Shown here: piece after piece, positions 1-6,472 of the stretch
Layout: the number at the start of each line of letters is the position of its first letter
How positions within the stretch are numbered: position 1 is the first letter of the stretch
DNA from: Deltaproteobacteria bacterium
Lineage (GTDB): Bacteria > Desulfobacterota > Binatia > Binatales > Binataceae
Length of the DNA stretch: 13,799 nt
Assembly (NCBI GenBank): GCA_021786815.1
Contig: JAJYMR010000145.1
Location: 1-13,799 of the forward strand
Reading direction: 5' to 3'
Position numbers and translations under genes: made by a program
The notes under the pieces: model-generated
Databases searched by the model: none
Seen by the model: the letters and a program-made list of their open reading frames with translations, nothing else
What the model was told of the DNA's origin: nothing

Positions 1-1
1 G

Positions 2-580
2 TGGCTGTTCGGCGGAATCGTGCAGGACATCTTCGCGCAGGATCCGCTGGTGCGGGTCGACAGGATTGTGGTCGCGGTCCTCGCCCATGTTCGCACGCCG
101 GCGTTCGACGCGGTCATGGCGGCGGCGGGCTTTTTGAGCGAGCCGCCGTGCCTGCTGGCGTTGGCCGCGCTCACCGGCGCGGGCCTGCTCGCGCTGAAGG
201 ACCGAATTCACGCGACGGTGGCGATTGCGGCCGTGGCGGGAGCGTACGCGCTCGGGTCCGGGACGCGCGAGTTGTTCGAGAATTTCTCCCCGGAGGTATC
301 GGCTGCGGCGCTGGTGCACGGTTTTCGCGGATTCCCGAGCGTTGCGATGACGGCGGCGACCGCGGTGTACGGCTTCGCATGGGTCGCGACCGTCAGGCAC
401 ACAAGGAGTTGGCGCACCCAGACGCTATCCACGGTGGTAGCGGTTTACGCGCTTCTTCTGGCGGGCCTCGGCGAACTTTATCGCGGGCAACTGCTTAGCG
501 CAGTCGGCGCGGGATTCGCGCTCGGCGGCGTATGGCTTGCGATCTGCGTGACCGGCGCCCTGACATACGAAAGGCTTTGA
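2..580 (+). CDS. C-terminal part of a DedA/PAP2 (LssY-like) membrane protein with degenerate phosphatase motifs; 5' end outside window
   Basis: The frame is open from the first bases of the window to a TGA at 578-580, so about 192 residues of a longer protein are visible. An internal ATG at 20 has no convincing ribosome site and is unlikely to be the start. The visible part is strongly hydrophobic with about five membrane segments. The opening (FGGIVQD, then DPLVRVDR) and the spacing resemble the PAP2 half of bifunctional DedA-PAP2 proteins, which remove phosphate from lipid phosphates such as undecaprenyl pyrophosphate. The expected catalytic motifs are not intact. Where PSGH is expected there is FPSVAM, and where R-x5-H-x3-D is expected there is ELYRGQLLSAVGAG, without the catalytic His or Asp. 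Fold assignment is inferred from pattern. Enzyme activity of this half is doubtful. A lipid-binding or transport role of the DedA half, outside the window, could remain. Confidence 0.6.
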   Translation, partial: WLFGGIVQDIFAQDPLVRVDRIVVAVLAHVRTPAFDAVMAAAGFLSEPPCLLALAALTGAGLLALKDRIHATVAIAAVAGAYALGSGTRELFENFSPEVSAAALVHGFRGFPSVAMTAATAVYGFAWVATVRHTRSWRTQTLSTVVAVYALLLAGLGELYRGQLLSAVGAGFALGGVWLAICVTGALTYERL

Positions 581-589
581 GAGGCCGCT

Positions 590-606
590 CGCGCTCGATT
601 AGCGCG
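590..606 (+). terminator. weak hairpin just after the PAP2-like gene
   Basis: A perfect 6-bp stem CGCGCT / AGCGCG with loop CGATT starts 10 bases after the stop at 580 and is followed by TTGT. The position suits a terminator, but the stem is short and the T-run poor. Confidence 0.25.
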
Positions 607-735
607 TTGTCCGAGGGCATCGCGTCCTTTCGAAAAACCGGCGCGGGTGCGATTATCTGTTTTGACGATGGAGTAGTGCGGTATTCTGGTCTGCGGACCG
701 GTGCTGAGAAATCTGACTTCCTGTAGGAGGCACGC

Positions 736-1338
736 ATGGCGCTCGACAAGAAATCCCAATGGACCCTCATCCTGCTTGTGCTCGCCAGTTTCGCGGCGGG
801 AGCATTGTTCAACAACTTTGCGCGCGACGATGCCGCCCAAGCCGCAAGAATCCCACGCGTCGTCGAGGCCCATCGCTTCGTCCTGGTTGACTCTCAGGGC
901 CGCCAGCGGGCGGTATTGGGCGTCACCGACAAGAACATGGCCGAACTCTCGCTCTATGACGCCACTGGAAAATCGCGCTGCGAGCTCCACGTCGCCGCCA
1001 ACGGCAGCGCCGTCATCGGCTTCTACAACGAAGCCGGCATCCATCGCGTCGTCCTCGGAGAGGGTATCAGCGGGAGGGCCGGGCTCGGCATCTTCGGCTC
1101 CAAGGGCAAGCTGGTGGCCGGTTTCGGCGTCTCGCCGAATGGCGAATCGCTGACGCTCTATGACGAGAACACCGGGCGCGCGCGCGCCGGTCTCGGCGTT
1201 GCGCCCGACGGCGCTCCCTCGCTGGTCCTATTCGACAACAACGGAAGGAACCGCGCGGAATTGCACGTCGGTCCCAGCGGTAAGCCGGGACTCGTGATGA
1301 CCGACGCGAACGGCAAACGAGTCGCCGCGTTGCCGTAG
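736..1338 (+). CDS. membrane-anchored repeat protein of unknown function (about seven 23-25-aa glycine/aspartate repeats)
   Basis: The protein has 200 residues. The start is well supported: AGGAGG at 725-730 lies 5 bases before the ATG. Residues about 9-27 form one hydrophobic helix after a short charged start, so the protein is an N-terminal signal anchor with the rest probably outside the cytoplasmic membrane. From about residue 46 to the end the chain repeats a unit of about 24 residues. The unit has a hydrophobic strand, then D-x-G-R/K (DSQGRQR, DATGKSR, DNNGRNR, DANGKR), then R-A-x-L-G/H-V (RAVLGV, RAGLGV, RAELHV). Such alternating strand/turn units suggest a beta-solenoid or beta-roll. 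I recognise no enzyme motif and no named family. It stands alone between two non-coding stretches, so the neighbourhood gives little hint. It is clearly a real gene; its function is unknown. Confidence 0.85.
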   Translation: MALDKKSQWTLILLVLASFAAGALFNNFARDDAAQAARIPRVVEAHRFVLVDSQGRQRAVLGVTDKNMAELSLYDATGKSRCELHVAANGSAVIGFYNEAGIHRVVLGEGISGRAGLGIFGSKGKLVAGFGVSPNGESLTLYDENTGRARAGLGVAPDGAPSLVLFDNNGRNRAELHVGPSGKPGLVMTDANGKRVAALP

Positions 1339-1642
1339 CACGCGATCAGCAAACCGACCCCAGAGAAAACGCAACCGGCCGCGGCCCCGGCGAAGCCCTT
1401 TGCGGCGACGCCTCGGCCGCGGCATCTGTCTCTACGGCGCAGCGGCTTTTTCGGCCGCCCGCTTCCCTACTGAACGCATCGCGCGGCACGCGACGGGGAC
1501 ATCGCCCCGCAGCGTCCGGCGAGTGTAATTTTCCCGCCGGCCGAGCTTCAGTTCCTGACACGCACGCCATTAAGAAGCGCCGCGCCCCGCTCCCGGCGGG
1601 GCGAAACCCCTGAGTTTCCAGAGAAATCCGGAGACGTTACCC
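1339..1642. other. non-coding stretch, GC-rich with inverted repeats
   Basis: No open frame here has protein-like composition or a good ribosome site. A self-palindromic GC block occurs twice, at 1378-1386 (GCCGCGGCC) and 1415-1423 (GGCCGCGGC). The two copies can pair across a 28-base loop. No T-run follows, so this is not a clear intrinsic terminator for the gene ending at 1338. Confidence 0.4.
1583..1603. other. GC hairpin upstream of the sulfide:quinone oxidoreductase gene
   Basis: A perfect 8-bp stem, CGCCCCGC at 1583-1590 and GCGGGGCG at 1596-1603, encloses the loop TCCCG. It is followed by GAAACCCC, not a T-run, so it is not a standard intrinsic terminator on the plus strand. It lies upstream of the proposed promoter of the next gene and may act as a factor-dependent stop or be structural only. 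Confidence 0.35.
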
Positions 1643-1649
1643 GTGGTTC

Positions 1650-1678
1650 TTGCCTCTAGCGGGGTAAAAGATGATAAA
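1650..1678 (+). promoter_or_regulatory. candidate sigma-70-type promoter for the sulfide:quinone oxidoreductase gene
   Basis: TTGCCT at 1650-1655 and GATAAA at 1673-1678 are separated by 17 bases; each hexamer matches the consensus at 4 of 6 positions. Transcription would begin near 1685, just before the GGAGGT at 1688-1693. This fits translation from the ATG at 1703 and argues against the upstream in-frame GTG at 1643. Confidence 0.4.
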
Positions 1679-1702
1679 TGTGAGTCCGGAGGTCGTATTT
1701 TC

Positions 1703-2968
1703 ATGGCTAGAATCGTAATTGTCGGCGGCGGCACAGCGGGATTGGCGGTCGCGGCCCGTCTCACTCGCGCCGGCCAGAGCGATATCACCATAATCGAGCC
1801 CTCGGAGCGGCACTTCTACCAGCCGCTCTGGACGCTTGTGGGCGGAGGCGTCGTCTCGCGGGAAAAAACGGTTCGCCCCGAGGCGCGCTATATCCCGCGC
1901 GGCGTCCGATGGGTTCGTGACGCAGTCGCCGAGCTTGCGCCGGAGCGGCGTACCGTCACGACCAAGAGCGGCTCGACGATCGACTACGACTTTCTGGTGG
2001 TGGCATCCGGGCTCGAGATGGACTGGGAGAAAATCCCGGGCCTCAAAGACGCGCTCGCGCGCGACGGCGTATCGACCAACTATCTCTACGACCTGACGCC
2101 CAAGACGTGGCAGGCGATCTCGTCCTTTCGGGGCGGCGTTGCCCTGTTCCATATGCCGGGCACGCCGATCAAATGCCCGGGCGCGCCGCAAAAAATCATG
2201 TACCTTGCCGCCGACCATTTTCGCCGAAAGGGAATCTCGCGCGACGCCCAGGTGATCTACGGTTCGGCAACCCCGTCAATCTACGGGGTTCCTCAATTCG
2301 CCGCTGTGCTGAACGGGGTGCTCGAGCGTTACTCGATCGACGCGCGCTTCAACCACGATCTGGTCGAAATACACCCCGAAAAGAAAGAGGCAGTCTTCCG
2401 CAAGACCAACAGTCCCGAAGGCGAGCAGGTCGTGATTCGCTACGACTTGATGCACGTCGCGCCGCCGCAGCGCGCGCCGGAATTCGTGCGAAAAAGCCCG
2501 CTGGCGGATCCGGAAAAACGCGAGGGCTGGCTCAAGGTCGACAAGCATACGCTGCGCAATCCCGATTACCCGGAGATTTTCGCGCTCGGCGACGTCGGCA
2601 ACACTCCCAACGCAAAGACCGGCGCAGCCGCGGCGCGCCAGGCGCCCGTCGTGGTGGAAAATCTGCTCGCCGCGCTCGCGGGCAAGGAGGCCGTGGCACG
2701 GTACGACGGTTATATCGCGTGCCCGATCGTGACCGCGTACGGCAAGATGCTGCTGTGCGAGGCTGATTACACGGGCAAGCCGGCGCCGAGCTTCCCTTTT
2801 CTCGACACGTTCCACGAGCGCTACGACATGTGGCTGCTCAAGCGCTACGGACTTCCCTGGGCTTACTGGAACTTCATCCTGCGCGGCCGTTCGGTGCCCT
2901 TTCTGCACGCGCGCGAGGTCGCGCAACTGGCAGCAGCGCGAGCCGAACGCCAGTACATCCACGTTTGA
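1703..2968 (+). CDS. sqr: sulfide:quinone oxidoreductase, type II (SQOR-like), FAD-dependent
   Basis: The 421-residue flavoprotein oxidises sulfide at the membrane and passes electrons to quinone. The N-terminal dinucleotide-binding motif is VGGGTAGLAVAARL (residues 7-20). It is followed by the family-typical YQPLWTLVGGG (39-49), a second FAD contact FALGDVGN (293-300), and the stretch KTGAAAARQAP. The two redox cysteines expected by analogy with the mitochondrial enzyme are present: Cys158 in IKCPGAPQKIMYLA and Cys340 in ACPIVTAYGK. No signal peptide is seen, as expected for a monotopic membrane flavoprotein. The start at 1703 has GGAGGT 9 bases upstream; a 20-residue longer form from GTG 1643 lacks this support. 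The gene converges on the oxidase block. A related flavoprotein with another electron donor is possible, but both cysteines make sulfide oxidation the best reading. Confidence 0.88.
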   Translation: MARIVIVGGGTAGLAVAARLTRAGQSDITIIEPSERHFYQPLWTLVGGGVVSREKTVRPEARYIPRGVRWVRDAVAELAPERRTVTTKSGSTIDYDFLVVASGLEMDWEKIPGLKDALARDGVSTNYLYDLTPKTWQAISSFRGGVALFHMPGTPIKCPGAPQKIMYLAADHFRRKGISRDAQVIYGSATPSIYGVPQFAAVLNGVLERYSIDARFNHDLVEIHPEKKEAVFRKTNSPEGEQVVIRYDLMHVAPPQRAPEFVRKSPLADPEKREGWLKVDKHTLRNPDYPEIFALGDVGNTPNAKTGAAAARQAPVVVENLLAALAGKEAVARYDGYIACPIVTAYGKMLLCEADYTGKPAPSFPFLDTFHERYDMWLLKRYGLPWAYWNFILRGRSVPFLHAREVAQLAAARAERQYIHV

Positions 2969-3002
2969 GCGCGGCTGGTCCGGCAATCGGCGGTTCGGAA
3001 GC

Positions 3003-3043
3003 AAAACGGCGGCGCCGACGCTTTCTCGCGGCGCCGCCGATTC
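3003..3043. terminator. convergent (probably bidirectional) terminator hairpin
   Basis: A perfect 11-bp stem, CGGCGGCGCCG at 3007-3017 and CGGCGCCGCCG at 3029-3039, encloses an 11-base loop between two converging genes. AAAA at 3003-3006 reads as TTTT after the stem on the minus strand, so it best serves the cupin/oxidase transcript. On the plus strand the following ATTCTGATT is less T-rich. Confidence 0.7.
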
Positions 3044-3061
3044 TGATTCGCGTTCCCGCGC

Positions 3062-3520
3062 TCACGCCTTTTTCTGCTCTTCCATCGCGTTCTGGAAATC
3101 CCGCACAGTAAGGACGCCGACGACGTTCAGATTGTCGTCGAGCACTTCGAATATACCGTCGCCGTCCGGGCGGACGCTGTAAAGAACGACGCATCCCTCG
3201 TCTCCGCCGCCCTCGGTATGCGGCGAACCCGGAGGACTCACAGTGTAGCTGCCGACGCGGCGAATCTCCTTCAGGTCTCCGTTCGGTTCGTAGAGGCGAT
3301 GCTCGCCATGGACGACGAAGGTGTTGGTGAGCGCGAGATGGCGGTGAAGGAAGATTCGTTTGTTCGCGTCGAACTTGAGAATGAAATCGACGACGTTCCT
3401 CTTCTCATCCACGTCGAAAACATAGCCGACGAAATTCTCGAGACCCTCGAATTTGCGCCATCGGATATTGCGGTCGTCGAACGCGTACGACCGAGCCCTC
3501 GAAGCGCTTGAAGGAGCCAT
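3062..3520 (-). CDS. small cupin-domain protein, last gene of the oxidase operon
   Basis: This is a 152-residue single-domain protein. The ATG at 3520 is preceded by GGAGGT with 4 bases between. Residues about 45-115 look like a beta-barrel cupin. The first metal motif is LHRH (His59, His61), where the usual glutamate position appears to be Thr (TNTF). The second motif is SPPGSPH, with His101. His71 and His74 are extra candidates. There is no signal peptide or membrane helix, so it is cytoplasmic. It lies 67 bases downstream of oxidase subunit I on the same strand, with no terminator between and a strong hairpin after it, so it is probably co-transcribed. Cupins include dioxygenases, isomerases and sensors such as ChrR-like proteins. 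The reaction cannot be told from this sequence. A metal-dependent sensor or small dioxygenase linked to respiration is a guess. Confidence 0.75.
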   Translation of the reverse strand: MAPSSASRARSYAFDDRNIRWRKFEGLENFVGYVFDVDEKRNVVDFILKFDANKRIFLHRHLALTNTFVVHGEHRLYEPNGDLKEIRRVGSYTVSPPGSPHTEGGGDEGCVVLYSVRPDGDGIFEVLDDNLNVVGVLTVRDFQNAMEEQKKA

Positions 3521-3587
3521 CCTTACCTCCGGGAATTGCCGCGCTGCGCCGGCGAATCAAGCTGGCGCTCGCCGCATCGCTTCGAAG

Positions 3588-5252
3588 CTAGAACGCGCGG
3601 AAGCCGGGCACGTTCAGTTGCAGCGGGAACTGGCTTGCGAGAAACGGCCCGTAAATGATCACGCATAGCAGCACTGACGCGACTATCCAGTACCGGAGCC
3701 GGTCGAGCCCCGGTTCCCATCCCGAGGTCTGCGGTGTCACCAGCGTCACCGAGTACGGGATGTCCGCGATTTCAGTCCGCTTGCCCGCCAGCACCGTCAT
3801 CGCGATTACCACGAAGAACAGCACCGCGCCGATGAACATCAGCGAGCCGCCAACGCCGACCAGGATTCCGGCCAGTCTCCATCCGGGCGGCTCCGCATAA
3901 GGAACCAGCGAGATCGCGGTGCGGCGCGGCATCCCGGCGAGTCCGCCCGAGATCATCCCGCGCGCGAAGATCAGCACCCCGATGAAGTACAGCCACGAAG
4001 ATACCAGCCCGGCCTTGGCGCTCCACAGCTCCTTCTGTTCCAGGTACGGCACCAGCCAGTACGCGATTCCCATGATCGAGAGCGCGACTGCGGTTCCGAC
4101 CGTCAGATGGAAATGGCCGGGCACGAAGGTCGTGTTGTGAATCTCGAGGTTCATGGTGTAGCTCGCGTTCATCAGCCCGGTGATTCCCCCCAGCATGAAC
4201 GCGAGCATCGCTAGCACCTGCGCGCATACGGAAGGATCTTTCCATGGAATGCGGAAGAACCAGCCGATAAGCCCGTTCCCGCCCGCGCGACGCCCGCCGA
4301 TCTCCAGCGCGTACATCACCGAAAACGCCGTCATCAGGCTCGGCACGAAGACGGCGAACGTAAGCACGGCAACGGCGTACTTGAGCTCTCGCGAGACGCC
4401 GGGGTCAACAAACTGGTGGTGGAAGCCGATCGGAATGATAATGAGAAAAAGCAGGAACGAGATCCTGACCACCGAGTCGCTGAACAGCGCGCCACCAACC
4501 TGGCGTGGGATCATCCCGTACCACGACATGTAAATCGGCAGCAGCCAGAAATAGACGATCGGATGGCCGGTGAACCAGAACAGCGTCCGATCGACCAGCG
4601 GATCTGCGCCGTGCCACAGTCCGAGCGACCATGGGAGCAGGAAAACCACGACCTCGACCACGATTCCCAGCGACGAGATGTCCCAGAAGACGTACGTCAC
4701 CACACCCATGTAGGCGAGCAGCGGGATTCGCTGCCCCGGATGCTCGCGGCGAAACTTCGCGAGCGTCACAAACAGATTCGCCGAAGTGATCCAGGTGCTA
4801 ATCACGACCAGCGCGAGTCCCAGGTAAAACGGCCAACTCGCTTCGAGCGGAGGGTAGAAGGTGTACAGCACGCTCGCCGTGCCATTCACGATCGCGCCCG
4901 CGGTTAGCAGCGTCCCAACCAGGATCGTCCAGAACGAGGCGGCGAGGAGCCCGTGGTTCAGTTTCATCCCAAGCCCGCGCGCGACCGCCATCGCGACGAA
5001 GCCGTTTGCGAACGCGAAGGTCATTATGATCGCGTTGAAGACGCCATGCGCGGTCAGCCCTTGATAGTAAGTTCTCATTCCGGGGAAAAACCGGAAAATA
5101 TCTATGTGAGCATAGTTGAGCGCCTGATCCAGTCCGTTGAGCACTCCGACGGCAAGGACGATGAATCCTAGATAAACCGTCCATTTGATAAGACGGCGTT
5201 GCTCGTCCGGAAGGGAAAATCCGTCGGGGGCGGCTACGATCGGCGTAGTCAT
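3588..5252 (-). CDS. cbaA: cytochrome c oxidase subunit I, B-family (ba3-type) haem-copper oxidase
   Basis: This 554-residue polytopic membrane protein is the catalytic subunit that reduces oxygen to water and pumps protons. All metal ligands are visible. His69 in LTAHGVFN and His382 in GHFHLT bind the low-spin haem. His380 is the high-spin haem ligand. His230 and Tyr234 in GHPIVY give the CuB ligand and the cross-linked tyrosine. His278-His279 in GFHHQF are the remaining CuB ligands. The HPIVYFWLLP context and the small IIa partner point to the B family. The start is taken as the ATG at 5252, which overlaps the subunit II stop as ATGA, a coupled arrangement. In-frame ATGs at 5267 and 5297 would add 5 or 15 residues and lie inside subunit II. 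Its electron donor, a c-type cytochrome or cupredoxin, is not in this operon. Confidence 0.95.
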   Translation of the reverse strand: MTTPIVAAPDGFSLPDEQRRLIKWTVYLGFIVLAVGVLNGLDQALNYAHIDIFRFFPGMRTYYQGLTAHGVFNAIIMTFAFANGFVAMAVARGLGMKLNHGLLAASFWTILVGTLLTAGAIVNGTASVLYTFYPPLEASWPFYLGLALVVISTWITSANLFVTLAKFRREHPGQRIPLLAYMGVVTYVFWDISSLGIVVEVVVFLLPWSLGLWHGADPLVDRTLFWFTGHPIVYFWLLPIYMSWYGMIPRQVGGALFSDSVVRISFLLFLIIIPIGFHHQFVDPGVSRELKYAVAVLTFAVFVPSLMTAFSVMYALEIGGRRAGGNGLIGWFFRIPWKDPSVCAQVLAMLAFMLGGITGLMNASYTMNLEIHNTTFVPGHFHLTVGTAVALSIMGIAYWLVPYLEQKELWSAKAGLVSSWLYFIGVLIFARGMISGGLAGMPRRTAISLVPYAEPPGWRLAGILVGVGGSLMFIGAVLFFVVIAMTVLAGKRTEIADIPYSVTLVTPQTSGWEPGLDRLRYWIVASVLLCVIIYGPFLASQFPLQLNVPGFRAF

Positions 5253-5743
5253 TTCACTATCACCCATGCATGCATCGTCTGATGCAGAAGGCCGCAATAC
5301 TCATGGCATAGCAGGAGATATTTGCCCGCTTTGCGAAAGGTGTAGGTTTCCTCCGATATCTGCCCCGGCAACAGCATCATGTTCACGCGTGTACCGGCGA
5401 TAAAGAAGCCGTGAGTTACGTCCACCGACGTGGCGATGAATTTCACCCGTGCCCCCACCGGAAGGTCGATTTCGCGCGGAAAAAAGGCCCATGCCTGCGC
5501 AAAATAAACTGCCTCGTAATCGTCGGGACCGATCTTTTTCACGCCCAGATGGTCGAACGGCGGAGTGCGGAATACAGCGGCGGCCAGAGACTCCCCCGCT
5601 TTCGCCTCGATCACTCCCACTTTGCCCGGCAACATCACTCCCATGTGAATCGAGGTGTAGGCCAACACTATGAGGAAACCCACCAGGAACAAGCCCGAGA
5701 TTATCAGGAAGAGTCTTTCGTAGCGTTCAGCCTCGTGGTTCAT
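5249..5743 (-). CDS. cbaB: cytochrome c oxidase subunit II with CuA site (ba3-type)
   Basis: The protein has 164 residues. One N-terminal membrane helix (about 12-31) anchors a periplasmic cupredoxin domain that receives electrons and passes them to subunit I. The dinuclear CuA ligands are all present: His111 in VTHGFF, then Cys146, Glu148, Cys150, His154 and Met157 in CHEYCGLLHQTMHAW. The single helix and short length match B-family subunit II, not the two-helix A-family type. The start at 5743 places the hydrophobic helix immediately after a charged MNHEAERYER. An upstream in-frame ATG at 5821 would add a cysteine-rich stretch that overlaps subunit IIa and is rejected. The gene starts 4 bases after the subunit IIa stop and overlaps subunit I by 4 bases. 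Confidence 0.93.
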   Translation of the reverse strand: MNHEAERYERLFLIISGLFLVGFLIVLAYTSIHMGVMLPGKVGVIEAKAGESLAAAVFRTPPFDHLGVKKIGPDDYEAVYFAQAWAFFPREIDLPVGARVKFIATSVDVTHGFFIAGTRVNMMLLPGQISEETYTFRKAGKYLLLCHEYCGLLHQTMHAWVIVK

Positions 5744-5747
5744 CGTC

Positions 5748-5894
5748 CTACTTGCCCAGCAGGTAGAAGTACATCGTGCCCCACATACCAACCAGGATCG
5801 CAAGATAAACCAGCAGCACAAAAAGCGTGCCGTTGGGAGGGGGAACAGACTCTATCTCTTGTCCAAGAGGCTCCCTGCGCGTCTCATCCGCCAT
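5748..5894 (-). CDS. cbaD: small one-helix subunit IIa of ba3-type oxidase (48 aa)
   Basis: The gene is easy to miss because of its size. It encodes a charged start (MADETRREP), a proline-rich PPPNGT, one membrane helix of about 22 residues (LFVLLVYLAILVGMW), and an end YFYLLGK. This is the pattern of subunit IIa polypeptides that supply the helix missing from B-family subunit II. GGAGGT at 5904-5899 stands 4 bases before the ATG at 5894. The ATG at 5897 is only 1 base away and so is less likely. It is followed after 4 bases by subunit II. The assignment rests on position, size and the helix pattern; similarity at this length is inherently weak. Confidence 0.8.
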   Translation of the reverse strand: MADETRREPLGQEIESVPPPNGTLFVLLVYLAILVGMWGTMYFYLLGK

Positions 5895-5917
5895 CATGAC
5901 CTCCGGCAACCGGTCCG

Positions 5918-6130
5918 CTAGCCGCGTTCACCGCCCGCTTCAGTTCTGACGACGCGGCCGAAGCCGTAAACGGCCGCGATGAAACCACACGCAAGTAAAA
6001 GAGCGACAATGACGGGAATGAGGTGAAAATTGCCCTCCAGGACCTCGTCCACCACTCCCCAGACGTACAACACCATGGGCGGGGCAATTATCATGAACAG
6101 GACTGCCGCAATAACGAGCTTGCTACTCAT
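5918..6130 (-). CDS. small two-helix membrane protein, first gene of the ba3-oxidase operon
   Basis: This 70-residue protein starts MSSKLVIAAVLFMIIAPP and has two hydrophobic segments (about 5-25 and 36-58). An acidic loop, VVDEVLEGNF, lies between them and a charged tail, RVVRTEAGGERG, follows. The frame is open up to 6403, but composition upstream of 6130 is not membrane-protein-like and the promoter lies at about 6160-6188, so the ATG at 6130 is the likely start. The ribosome site is weak (GCAGG). It is 23 bases upstream of subunit IIa. I do not recognise a family. Position suggests an extra small oxidase subunit or an assembly factor, which is inference. Confidence 0.7.
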   Translation of the reverse strand: MSSKLVIAAVLFMIIAPPMVLYVWGVVDEVLEGNFHLIPVIVALLLACGFIAAVYGFGRVVRTEAGGERG

Positions 6131-6159
6131 TTTGGGTGCCTGCGAGGAAAAGCGCCGCA

Positions 6160-6188
6160 AGTGTAACGAAGACCACCCCTTGTGGCAA
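6160..6188 (-). promoter_or_regulatory. promoter of the ba3-oxidase operon
   Basis: On the minus strand TTGCCA (6188-6183, 5 of 6 to consensus) and TACACT (6165-6160, 4 of 6) are separated by exactly 17 bases. Initiation near 6153 would leave about 22 bases of leader before the ATG at 6130. Confidence 0.55.
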
Positions 6189-6202
6189 ATGGAGCCACAA
6201 GG
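6178..6202. promoter_or_regulatory. perfect 9-7-9 inverted repeat over the -35 of the oxidase promoter: probable operator
   Basis: CCTTGTGGC at 6178-6186 and GCCACAAGG at 6194-6202 are perfect reverse complements around a 7-base centre. No T-run follows on either strand, so it is not a terminator. It covers the -35 hexamer of the oxidase promoter, which is where a dimeric regulator would bind. The regulator is not identifiable from the sequence. Confidence 0.55.
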
Positions 6203-6472
6203 ACTCAAAAAATCCTGCGCTCTCAGGCCGGTGCCGACAGCGCGCGCCGCGATACGCTCTCGACTCGCAGTGCGTCGTCGCGCGCTGCCAGCCACCTGCT
6301 CTGCGCACCCGCAGCCAAGCGCTGTGGAAATTCTCGGATCGTGCGAAGCTGGTGAAAAACGCAAAGCCTCGATCCAAGGAAATGTTCCTGCCATGTTTCG
6401 CAAATGAGTTTTTGGCGCTTGCCGTTTTCCGTTAAACCTACGGGTGTCGCGCGAGACTCCAGGAAGCGCGCT
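6203..6472. other. divergent intergenic region between oxidase operon and DUF885 gene
   Basis: No gene with convincing composition is seen. A 17-codon reading frame at 6382-6436 (ATG preceded by AAGGA) overlaps the upstream candidate start of the next gene. Its Shine-Dalgarno-like sequence is the only translation signal in the region, and it may be fortuitous. Confidence 0.35.

Noticed and set aside
662..687. TTGACG and TATTCT as a promoter for the repeat protein
   Set aside because: The spacer is only 14 bases, too short for a standard sigma-70-type promoter.
1643..1702. Upstream in-frame GTG start for the sulfide:quinone oxidoreductase
   Set aside because: The added 20 residues are not family-like, and the candidate promoter and GGAGGT support the ATG at 1703.
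6131..6403. N-terminal extension of the small membrane protein to 161 residues
   Set aside because: The extension runs over the oxidase promoter and palindrome and is not membrane-protein-like.
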